Shown: one piece after another, positions 29,837-38,362 of the stretch
Numbering within the stretch: position 1 is the first letter of the stretch
Layout of the letters: each line of letters starts with the position of its first letter
Assembly (NCBI RefSeq): GCF_009901955.1
Contig: NZ_WUTS01000001.1
Coordinates: 1,523,666-1,587,665 of the forward strand
Origin: Halomonas icarae
Lineage (GTDB): Bacteria > Pseudomonadota > Gammaproteobacteria > Pseudomonadales > Halomonadaceae
Reading direction: 5' to 3'
DNA: 64,000 nt
Notes under the pieces: model-generated
Told to the model about the DNA's origin: nothing
Databases searched by the model: none
The model's input: only the letters and a program-made list of their open reading frames with translations
Made by a program: the position numbers and the translations under genes

Positions 29837-30424
29837 ATGACTGACACGCTCAAGGTTCTCGCCATTTCCGGCAGCCTGCGAAAGGACTCCTACAATACCG
29901 CGGCACTTCGTGCGGCCAGGGACGCGGCCCCTGCCGACATCAGCATCGAGTTCGCCGATCTGTCACGGATCCCCCTCTATGACCAGGACCAGCGTGATCG
30001 GGAAGTCCCTGCTGCCGTGGCCAGGCTCGCGGAGCAGATCAAGGAGGCCGACGCGCTGCTGTTTGCCACGCCGGAATACAACTACTCGATGTCCGGTGTG
30101 CTGAAGAATGCCATCGACTGGGTCTCTCGCGAACGGCCCCAGCCATTCGCCGGCAAGCCCGCCGCGATCATGAGCGCCAGCATGAGCCTGCTGGGCGGCG
30201 TGCGTGCGCAATATGATCTGCGGCGTACCATGGTCGCTCTGGACATGCATTGCGTGAACAAGCCGGAAGTGATGATTTCCTCTGCCCATCAACGCTTCGA
30301 TGCCGAAGGCCGTCTTGCCGATGAGACCACACGCGAGTTCATCGCCAGGCTGGTAACGGCCCTTGGCGACTGGAGCCGGCAGCTTCAGGCGGGAGAAAAG
30401 GCGCTGAGCCCCCAAGCCCGCTAG
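29837..30424 (+). CDS. NADPH-dependent FMN reductase (ChrR-like)
   Basis: A 195-residue flavodoxin-fold reductase with FMN phosphate loop SGSLRKDSYNTA and the second signature TPEYNYSMSGVLKNAIDWVSR. Relatives reduce quinones, chromate or azo dyes and limit redox cycling. The start follows AAGGAG; a 14-codon upstream extension is rejected. It probably shares a transcript with the pirin gene. Confidence 0.9.
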   Translation: MTDTLKVLAISGSLRKDSYNTAALRAARDAAPADISIEFADLSRIPLYDQDQRDREVPAAVARLAEQIKEADALLFATPEYNYSMSGVLKNAIDWVSRERPQPFAGKPAAIMSASMSLLGGVRAQYDLRRTMVALDMHCVNKPEVMISSAHQRFDAEGRLADETTREFIARLVTALGDWSRQLQAGEKALSPQAR

Positions 30425-30579
30425 CCTGACGAGACACTCAATCGGGCCATGACGAACTGCAAGGCCCGTGCCTCGCCCCTTTTCGAAACAGCGCGACATC
30501 GGCGGGGGCGTGACTCGCTTCATGCCCCTGCCGATTTACGGCACCATGAGGGTCCGCCTATCGTCGCGAAGGACTCGCC

Positions 30580-33500
30580 ATGCCCTCATGCCTCTTCCAG
30601 GAAACCGAGCTTACTCCCGGCTTCATGGTGATCCATGGCAACCGCCTGGAGGCCCTGCGAGGCCTGGCGGTCGAATGGATGCGCCGCCACCCGCTCGCGC
30701 CACTGGAGAACGAGACGATCCTGGTGCAGAGCAACGGCATCAGCCAGTGGCTGAAGCTGGCGCTCGCCGAGGACCGCGACCAGGGTGGCGCCGGGATCGC
30801 CGCGGCCCTGGACGTGACCCTGCCCGCGCGCTTCCTGTGGCAGGCCTATCGGGCCGTTCTCGCCCAACGAGAAGGCGAAGACGCCGTGCCCCCGGTCTCC
30901 CCCTTCGACAAGCCGCGCCTGGTGTGGCGGCTGATGCGGCTGCTGCCGACCCTGCTCGACGCCTCCACCTTCGCTCCCCTGGCACGCTTCCTGGAAGGCG
31001 ATGACGACCTGCGCAAGCGCCATCAGCTCGCCGAGCGCCTGGCGGACCTCTTCGACCAGTACCAGGTCTATCGCGCCGACTGGCTAGCCGCCTGGGCGAA
31101 GGGGGAGGATGTGCTGATCTCCGCCCGGGGCGAGGCGCGTCCCCTCGCCGAGGAGCAGTGCTGGCAGGCCGAGCTGTGGCGGGTACTGCGCGAAGACATC
31201 GCCAGGGCCCATGGCGAGGCGGGCCTCGCCTCGAGCCGCGCGGCGGTGCACGAACGCTTTCTGACGGCATGCCAGGAGCTCGACACAACGCATCGTCCGC
31301 ACGGCCTGCCCCGCCGGGTCATCGTCTTCGGCATCTCCTCGCTGCCCGCCCAGACCCTCGAGGCGCTGGCCGCCATGGCGCGGGTCAGCCAGGTACTGCT
31401 CTGCGTGCACAACCCCTGCCGCCACTACTGGGCGGATATCATCGAGCACAAGGATCTCCTTCGGGCGGAGCGCCGGCGCCAGCAGCGGCGCCCCGGCATG
31501 CCGGCGGACCTGGCCGAGACCGAGCTGCATCTGCATGCCCAGCCTCTGCTGGCCGCCTGGGGCAAGCAGGGCCGCGACTATCTGCGCCTGCTGGATGAGT
31601 TCGACGAGGCCCAGGCCTATCGTCGTCTGTTCGAGGGCGATTCACTGCGCATCGACCTGTTCGAATCCCCCCTGGGCGAGAGCGAGGCAGCGACGGCTTC
31701 CCCGGAGATGAGCCCCAACCTGCTTCGCCAGCTGCAGGACGATATCCTCGAGCTGCGCCCTCTCCAGGAGACCCGCGACACCTGGCCTGTGGTGGACCCG
31801 TCCCGCGACCGTTCGCTGCGCTTCCAGGTGGCCCACAGCGCCCTGCGTGAGGTGGAGATCCTTCACGACCAGCTGCTCGCCGCCTTCAGCGAGGACCCGA
31901 CCCTCAAGCCTCGCGACATCCTGGTGATGGTGCCCGACGTGGACCAGTACGCCGCCGCGGTGCAGGCGGTATTCGGTCGCCTCGACGCCGACGATCCCCG
32001 CCATATCCCCTTCACCCTCTCCGACCAGGCCAGCCGCCACCGCCTGCCGCTGCTGATCGCCCTGGAATCGCTGCTGCGTCTGCCGGAGCTGCGCCTCTCG
32101 GTAAGCGACCTGCTCGACCTGCTGGAGGTGCCGGCGCTGCGTGCACGCTTCGGCATCCCGGAGAGTGGCCTGCCCACCCTGCGCCGCTGGATCGAGGGTG
32201 CCGGCATCCGCTGGGGGCTCGACGCCCATCAGCGCCAGAGCCTAGACCTGCCGGAGGGCCTCACCGCCAACACCTGGTCCTTCGGCCTGCGCCGGCTGCT
32301 GCTCGGCTATGCGGTGGGAAATGCCGCCGCGGGGCCCTGGCAGGATGTGGAACCCTATGACGATATCGGCGGACTGGAGGCGGCTCTGGCCGGCCCGCTG
32401 ATTGACCTTGTCGATACCCTGGAAACCCAGTGGCGCACCCTGGCCGAGCCCTGTGATGTGGCCACCTGGGGCGAGCGGCTGCGCGGCCTGCTGGAGGCCT
32501 GTTTCCTGGCCGACTCGGACCAGGACCTGATGGCGCTGACGCGACTCGAGCAGGCACTGGAAGGCTGGCAGGAGAGCGCCGAGGAGGCCGAGCTCAGCGA
32601 ACCCCTGCCACTCTCGGTGGTACGCGAGCACTGGCTTGCCCAGATCGACGAGGCGAGCCTCTCCCAGCGTTTCCTGGCCGGGGCGGTGAACATCGCCACC
32701 CTGATGCCGATGCGCGCCATCCCCTTCCGCCACGTCTGCCTGCTGGGCATGAACGATGCCGACTACCCGCGGGTACAGCGCCCGCTGGATATCGACCTGA
32801 TGGCTCAGGATTACCGTCCCGGCGACCGCTCGCGCCGTGAGGACGACCGCTACCTGTTCCTCGAGGCGCTGCTCTCGGCCCGCGACCGGCTGAGCATCAG
32901 CTGGGTGGGACGCAGCATCATCGACAACACGGAGCAGCCCCCCTCGGTGCTGCTCGGTCAGCTGCGCGATCACCTCGCCCGGGGCTGGCGCCTGGCCGGA
33001 AGCGAGGACGAGGCCAGCGGCGACGCCCTGCTGGCCGCGCTGACCACCGAACACCCGCTGCAACCCTTCAGCATCGACTATTTCCGGGGTGCGGCACCGA
33101 GCAGCGGTGGAGAGGGCCCGGGTCTCGCCACCTACGCCCACGAGTGGCGCGAGCTTCACCGCCCAGACGCCGAGCTCGAGGCCGACTCGACCACTGCGAC
33201 ACCGCTGGCGCCATTCCGCCAGGAAAGCCCGCTGACCCTGGCCCAGCTCGGCCACTTCCTCAAGGCACCGGTGGAGGCCTTCTACAACACTCGGCTCAAG
33301 GTCCACCTCGACACCGAAGCCACCGAGTCCCTCGACAGCGAACCCTTCACCCTGGATGGCCTCGACCGCTGGCAGCTGCAGAATGCCCTGATCGAGGCGA
33401 GCCGCGCGGCGGCGGAGGCCGGAGAGCCCCATGAACCCGCCATGCTGGCCACCCTGGAGCGCCTGGAACGCGAGGGGCGCCTGGCCATGGGCGGCTTCGC

Positions 33501-34290
33501 CGAGCGCATGCGTGACGAGCTGGTCGAGCCCATGGAGAGTCTCTTCTCCGAATATCGTCAGGTGCTCGAGGAGTGGCCCCACGCCATGCAGGAGCCGCTG
33601 GACATCTCGCTCGACCTCCGTGAGACACTGGGCGACGCCCCGGCACTGGAGGACTGGCTGGGCGAGCTGCGGGTCAACGATGCCATGGAGCGCTGCCGGG
33701 TGCTGCTCACCACCAGCAGCCTGGTCAACAAGGGCAAGTACCACTGGAAGCACTGGCTCACCCCCTGGGTCGCCCATCTCGCCGGCCAGCTGGAAGGGCC
33801 CATGACCACTCGGCTGCTCTCCCGCGCCGGTGGTGGCACCCTCGCTCCGCTGCCCGCCGAGGAGGCCCGCGCGCACCTGGCGACCATCGCCGCCGCCTGG
33901 CAGCACGGCATGGCCACGCCCCTGCCACTGGCCAGGGATGCCGCCTTCGCCTGGCTCGAGAAGGGCGGCACGCCCCAGGCCATGCAACGCTGCCTCGCCG
34001 GCGAGGCAGGCGATGAGGACACCAAGGCCTGGAGAGCCCTCGTCACCGCCTACTACGGCAGCGGCTTCAACAACGACCACGGCGAGCGTGGCCGCGATGC
34101 CTATCTGATGCGCCAGTGGCCACAGCTGGAACTCATGTTGCGTGACGCGCCATTGCCCATGGGGTCTGACCCCATGGGCTTCGCCGAGCTGGCCGAACGG
34201 CTCTACGCCCCGCTGCTGCGTGCGGTGAAGAAGCCGAAAGGGAAGAGCACCAGGGGAAGCACCGGAAAGGGCAAGGGAGACAGGACATGA
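30580..34290 (+). CDS. recC: exodeoxyribonuclease V subunit gamma
   Basis: A 1236-residue RecC subunit, which scans the unwound strand for Chi and splits the duplex in the RecBCD recombination complex. The N-terminus FMVIHGNRLEALRGLAVEWM and the signature MRAIPFRHVCLLGMNDADYPR are typical. It is about 100 residues longer than the E. coli protein. Near the C-terminus, residues in PLPMGSDPMGFAE are encoded by a perfect 12-1-12 palindrome, apparently a repeat inserted in frame. The stop overlaps the recB start as ATGA. Confidence 0.94.
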   Translation: MPSCLFQETELTPGFMVIHGNRLEALRGLAVEWMRRHPLAPLENETILVQSNGISQWLKLALAEDRDQGGAGIAAALDVTLPARFLWQAYRAVLAQREGEDAVPPVSPFDKPRLVWRLMRLLPTLLDASTFAPLARFLEGDDDLRKRHQLAERLADLFDQYQVYRADWLAAWAKGEDVLISARGEARPLAEEQCWQAELWRVLREDIARAHGEAGLASSRAAVHERFLTACQELDTTHRPHGLPRRVIVFGISSLPAQTLEALAAMARVSQVLLCVHNPCRHYWADIIEHKDLLRAERRRQQRRPGMPADLAETELHLHAQPLLAAWGKQGRDYLRLLDEFDEAQAYRRLFEGDSLRIDLFESPLGESEAATASPEMSPNLLRQLQDDILELRPLQETRDTWPVVDPSRDRSLRFQVAHSALREVEILHDQLLAAFSEDPTLKPRDILVMVPDVDQYAAAVQAVFGRLDADDPRHIPFTLSDQASRHRLPLLIALESLLRLPELRLSVSDLLDLLEVPALRARFGIPESGLPTLRRWIEGAGIRWGLDAHQRQSLDLPEGLTANTWSFGLRRLLLGYAVGNAAAGPWQDVEPYDDIGGLEAALAGPLIDLVDTLETQWRTLAEPCDVATWGERLRGLLEACFLADSDQDLMALTRLEQALEGWQESAEEAELSEPLPLSVVREHWLAQIDEASLSQRFLAGAVNIATLMPMRAIPFRHVCLLGMNDADYPRVQRPLDIDLMAQDYRPGDRSRREDDRYLFLEALLSARDRLSISWVGRSIIDNTEQPPSVLLGQLRDHLARGWRLAGSEDEASGDALLAALTTEHPLQPFSIDYFRGAAPSSGGEGPGLATYAHEWRELHRPDAELEADSTTATPLAPFRQESPLTLAQLGHFLKAPVEAFYNTRLKVHLDTEATESLDSEPFTLDGLDRWQLQNALIEASRAAAEAGEPHEPAMLATLERLEREGRLAMGGFAERMRDELVEPMESLFSEYRQVLEEWPHAMQEPLDISLDLRETLGDAPALEDWLGELRVNDAMERCRVLLTTSSLVNKGKYHWKHWLTPWVAHLAGQLEGPMTTRLLSRAGGGTLAPLPAEEARAHLATIAAAWQHGMATPLPLARDAAFAWLEKGGTPQAMQRCLAGEAGDEDTKAWRALVTAYYGSGFNNDHGERGRDAYLMRQWPQLELMLRDAPLPMGSDPMGFAELAERLYAPLLRAVKKPKGKSTRGSTGKGKGDRT
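34155..34179. repeat. 12-1-12 palindrome inside recC
   Basis: Arms GCCCATGGGGTC and GACCCCATGGGC around a single T. The GGGGTCTGACCCC core resembles widespread extragenic palindromes, yet here it is coding and in frame. Confidence 0.75.
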
Positions 34291-37200
34291 ACCCACAGGA
34301 TCAGACGCCCCCGACCCTGGACCCGATCCAGCTGCCGCTCACCGGCAGTCGGCTGATCGAGGCCAGCGCCGGCACCGGCAAGACCTTCACCATCGCCCTG
34401 CTCTACGTGCGCCTGGTACTGGGCCCGCGGGACGAGGCCGATACCGTGAGCTTCCCCCGTGCCCTCACCCCGCCGGAGATCCTGGTGGTCACCTTTACCA
34501 ACGCCGCCACCCGGGAGCTGCGCGACCGCATCCGGGCGCGACTGGTGGAGGCCGCCGAGGCATTTCAATCACCGGAACCGGAGACGGAACCGGGGACAGT
34601 CCCCTATTTCGATGCCGCCGAAGGAGCGCCGGAGGCAGGCCGCAGAGGAGGTCCTACGCCAGGGACGGCGTCGGTAGCGCCCAGGGAGGGGTTCACAGCG
34701 CCTACTCGATGGTCCGACACTTCGGGGCCTGCCTCCGGATCAGCTCCGTCCATGAAAGCTCCATCAAAAGACGAGGTCGGCGACCCGTTGCTGGCCCTGC
34801 GCGACAGCTACCCCCGGGAGCGCTGGCCCGCCTGCGCGCGGCGCCTGCAGCTGGCCGCCGAGTGGATGGACGAGGCCGCCGTCTCCACCATTCACTCCTG
34901 GTGCCACCGCATGCTGCGCGAGCACGCCTTCGAGAGCGGCAGCCTCTTCTCCCTGGAGATGAACCTCGACCAGTCGGAACTCGAGCTCGAGGTCGCCCGG
35001 GACTACTGGCGCAGCTTCTACTACGCCCTGGACAGCGAGGCCCTGGCGGTCGTCGGCCGCTACTGGGAGAGCCCCGACGCCCTGGCCGAGGACGTACGCC
35101 GCCTGCAGGGTGACGCCGACCTGCTCCACGACGCCCCGCCCCCCGCCGGAGCGCTGGCCAGCATGCAGGCAGAACGCAGGCGAGTGCTGAGCGAGCTCAA
35201 GGCGCCCTGGCCCGTATGGCTCGATGAGCTCGACGAGGCCCTGGAGACGGCCGCCGCCGGCAAGGCCTTCGATCAGCGCAAGCTCAACAGCAGAAGCCGC
35301 GCCAGCTGGCTGGGCGCCCTGCGCGACTGGGTCAACGACCCCGAACTCGACACCCCGGCCCTGACCGACGCTGCCTGGAAGCGCCTGACCCCCGAGGGCA
35401 TCGCCGAGATCTGGAAGAGCGGCGCGCCCCTGGACCACCCTGCCCTGCAGGCCATCGCCGAACTGCCGGATCGGCTCCAGGCCCTGCCCGATGCCCATGC
35501 CGACCTGCTGGCCCACGCCGTACGCTGGATGAACGAGCGCCGTCGGCGGGCACAGCAGCGTCGCGCCGAACTCGGCCCCGATGACCTGCTCGAGCGCCTC
35601 GATGCCGCCTTCGCCGGCCCCTCCGGCGAGGCCCTGGCCGCCCATGTGCGGCGCCAGTTCCCGGTGGCGCTGGTGGACGAGTTCCAGGACACCGACCCGG
35701 TGCAGTACCGGCTGTTCGATCATGTCTACCGGCTCGCGGCGGCGCCGGACCCCGACGACCCCAGCGGCATCCTGCTGATCGGCGACCCCAAGCAGGCGAT
35801 CTACGCCTTCCGCGGCGCCGATATCCACACCTACCTGCAGGCGCGCCGCGACACCGCCGGCCGCCATGTCACCCTGGGCACCAACTTCCGCTCGGCCGAG
35901 GCCATGGTGTCGGCCGTCAACCGGGTGTTTCGGTTCGCCGAGTCGCACCCGGCCGGACGCGGTGCCTTCCTGTTTCGCTCGAGCGAAGGCGACAACCCCG
36001 TGCCGTTCCTGCCGGTCGCCGCCAAGGGCAGGAAGGACACACTGATCCGCGAGGGGGCTCCGGTGCCCGCGATGACGCTCTGGCATCTCCCCACCGAGCA
36101 CGGTGCCTCCGAAGAGGGCATCGCCAAGGGGGCCTACTTCGAGGAGATGGCGGCGCGCTGTGCCACCCATATGGCCGAGCTGCTGCGCGAAGGACAGGCC
36201 GGGCGCACCGGTTTCAGCGAGCCCGGCGAGCCATTCAGAGCGCTGGCGCCCTCGGATCTGGCGGTGCTGGTCAACAACGCCGGCGAGGCCAGAGCGATCC
36301 GCGACGCCTTGCTCGAGCGCGGCATCAAGAGCGTCTATCTCTCCGACAAGGAGGGCGTGTTCGAGACGCCCGCGGCCCTGGAGCTGGAGATATGGCTGGC
36401 CGCCTGCGCCGAGCCCGACAGCGATCGTCGCCTGCATGCGGCACTTGCCATGCCCAGCCTGGGCATGAGCCTCGCCGCGCTCGATGCACTGCAGCATGAC
36501 GAGCTGGTCTGGGAGGAGCGCGTCATGCAGTTCCGGTCCTATCGGCGCCAGTGGCAGCGCCAGGGGGTGCTGCCCATGCTGCACCGATTGCTGGCCGACT
36601 TCGGCGTGCCCACCCGGCTATTGAAGAGTACCAGCGGCGAACGTCACCTCACCGACCTTCTACACCTGGGCGAACTGCTCCAGCAGGCCAGTGCCGAACT
36701 GGACGGCGAGCACGCCCTGCTCCGCCACCTCGGCGAGGCCCGCGCCCAGCCGCCGGCCCAGGCGGATAGCCACCGGCTGCGCCTGGAGAGTGACGCCGAC
36801 CTGGTGCAGGTGATCACCATCCACAAGTCCAAGGGACTGGAGTACCCGCTGGTCTTCCTGCCCTTTATCTGCGCCTTCCGGGCGAAGAAGGCCAGCGACC
36901 TGCCACTGACCTGGCATGATGAGGCGGGGCGCCGCCGGCTCTCCCTGGAGCCCGACGACACCGTGCTGGCCCGCGCCGACGACGAGCGTCTGGGCGAGGA
37001 CCTGCGCAAGCTCTATGTGGCCCTGACCCGTGCCCGCCACGCCACCTGGCTGGGTCTCGCGCCGCTCAAGGAGCTGGAGCGCAGCGCCATCGGCCAGGTA
37101 CTGACCGCCGGAGCGCCACTCTCGCCCCCCTCTACGGATGGCCTGCTCGAGGCCCTCTTTCCCCTTGTCCAGGGGGCGGAGGAGACGGAGCTGCAGGTGC

Positions 37201-38360
37201 TGCCGGCCCCCGAGGCCGACAACCTGGTAGTGGCTCTCGAGACCAACGACCAGCCCCTTCGCGAGGCGCTGAGCCCCGTCCGTCGCGCCCGGGAACACTG
37301 GTGGATCGCCAGCTATTCGGCACTGCAGATAAGCGGTGGACGCATCGGAGGTGAGGGGGAAGAGTCCGCTCTTCCGGAAGAACCCGAAAAGGCACCGTTG
37401 ATAGAGCCCGAAACCGCCCTGGAGGCCACCGCCCGGGAGTTGCGCGACGAGCCCAGCGACAGGGTGGCACCAGACATGGAACGCCATCGAGCGAAGGCCA
37501 GACAAGGCGATATCTTGCGAGAAGGCGGAGTTTACAAGCCGTTAAATGAGCATTTCGAGCAATATATCAACGATGTATGGCCGAGCGCAGATCGTTCCAT
37601 TCACCGTTTCCCGCGTGGTCCAGCGGCCGGGACCTTCCTCCACGGCCTGCTGGAGTGGGCCGGCCAGGAGGGCTTCTCGCGGCTGGCCGCCGAGCCAGGG
37701 CGGCTGGACGATACCCTGGCGCGGCGCGCCAACCTGCGTGGCTGGCGCGAACGCATCCCGGCGCTGCAGGCCTGGCTGCGCGGTCTGCTGGCAAGCGAGC
37801 TGCCAATGCCGAATGCCCCCGACGGAGCGGTGGCGCCGCTGCGCCTCGACCGGCTGGAGAGCACTCGCTATCAGGTGGAGCTGGAGTTCTGGTTCGCCGC
37901 GCACAGGGTCGATACCACGCGTCTGGATGCGCTGGTCAGCACTCACACCCTGGGCGGCGCGGCACGCCCGGCACTGGAGCGCGACCGTCTCAACGGCATG
38001 CTCAAGGGCTTTATCGACCTGGTGGTGGAACACGAGGGGCGCTTCTACGTGCTGGACTGGAAGTCCAACCACCTGGGGCGCGACGACGAGGCCTACTCCG
38101 AGGCGGCCATGCGCGATGCGGTGCGCGAGCGACGCTACGACCTGCAGTACTGTCTCTACCTGCTGGCCCTGCACCGCCTGCTCAGGGCGCGGCTGCCCAA
38201 CTACGATATCGACCGTCATCTGGGCGGGGCGCTCTACGTCTTCCTGCGCGGCCAGCACGCCCCCTCTCGCGGCGTGCATCGCGAACGCCCGCCACGCCAG
38301 CTGATCGAGGCGCTCGACGCCCTGTTTCGTGACGCCGACGCTACCGCTCTGGAGGCATAA
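34287..38360 (+). CDS. recB: exodeoxyribonuclease V subunit beta
   Basis: A 1357-residue helicase-nuclease. Walker A is IEASAGTGKT at 24-33, the UvrD-type motif II VDEFQDTD is near residue 464, and the C-terminal nuclease active site includes HGLLEW and LDWKSN near 1255. RecB of E. coli is about 180 residues shorter. Residues about 94-164 form a low-complexity G/P/A/S-rich insertion between the conserved ARLVEAAEAF and DPLLALRDSYP segments; its DNA has repeat-element features. The stop is 2 bases before recD. Confidence 0.94.
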   Translation: MNPQDQTPPTLDPIQLPLTGSRLIEASAGTGKTFTIALLYVRLVLGPRDEADTVSFPRALTPPEILVVTFTNAATRELRDRIRARLVEAAEAFQSPEPETEPGTVPYFDAAEGAPEAGRRGGPTPGTASVAPREGFTAPTRWSDTSGPASGSAPSMKAPSKDEVGDPLLALRDSYPRERWPACARRLQLAAEWMDEAAVSTIHSWCHRMLREHAFESGSLFSLEMNLDQSELELEVARDYWRSFYYALDSEALAVVGRYWESPDALAEDVRRLQGDADLLHDAPPPAGALASMQAERRRVLSELKAPWPVWLDELDEALETAAAGKAFDQRKLNSRSRASWLGALRDWVNDPELDTPALTDAAWKRLTPEGIAEIWKSGAPLDHPALQAIAELPDRLQALPDAHADLLAHAVRWMNERRRRAQQRRAELGPDDLLERLDAAFAGPSGEALAAHVRRQFPVALVDEFQDTDPVQYRLFDHVYRLAAAPDPDDPSGILLIGDPKQAIYAFRGADIHTYLQARRDTAGRHVTLGTNFRSAEAMVSAVNRVFRFAESHPAGRGAFLFRSSEGDNPVPFLPVAAKGRKDTLIREGAPVPAMTLWHLPTEHGASEEGIAKGAYFEEMAARCATHMAELLREGQAGRTGFSEPGEPFRALAPSDLAVLVNNAGEARAIRDALLERGIKSVYLSDKEGVFETPAALELEIWLAACAEPDSDRRLHAALAMPSLGMSLAALDALQHDELVWEERVMQFRSYRRQWQRQGVLPMLHRLLADFGVPTRLLKSTSGERHLTDLLHLGELLQQASAELDGEHALLRHLGEARAQPPAQADSHRLRLESDADLVQVITIHKSKGLEYPLVFLPFICAFRAKKASDLPLTWHDEAGRRRLSLEPDDTVLARADDERLGEDLRKLYVALTRARHATWLGLAPLKELERSAIGQVLTAGAPLSPPSTDGLLEALFPLVQGAEETELQVLPAPEADNLVVALETNDQPLREALSPVRRAREHWWIASYSALQISGGRIGGEGEESALPEEPEKAPLIEPETALEATARELRDEPSDRVAPDMERHRAKARQGDILREGGVYKPLNEHFEQYINDVWPSADRSIHRFPRGPAAGTFLHGLLEWAGQEGFSRLAAEPGRLDDTLARRANLRGWRERIPALQAWLRGLLASELPMPNAPDGAVAPLRLDRLESTRYQVELEFWFAAHRVDTTRLDALVSTHTLGGAARPALERDRLNGMLKGFIDLVVEHEGRFYVLDWKSNHLGRDDEAYSEAAMRDAVRERRYDLQYCLYLLALHRLLRARLPNYDIDRHLGGALYVFLRGQHAPSRGVHRERPPRQLIEALDALFRDADATALEA
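34566..34779. mobile_element. repeat-derived in-frame insertion within recB
   Basis: About 210 bases lie between conserved recB motifs. They contain GGGGAC-A-GTCCCC near the left end and 13-base perfect inverted arms (CCGGAGGCAGGCC at 34630-34642 and its complement at 34727-34739). There is no transposase. This looks like a MITE or REP-like element that kept the frame open. The borders are approximate. Confidence 0.6.
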
Positions 38361-38362
38361 CC

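Noticed and set aside
30586..34296. Long antisense frames across recC
   Set aside because: Shadow frames rich in Gly/Gln/His/Val without domains, lying fully opposite a conserved gene.
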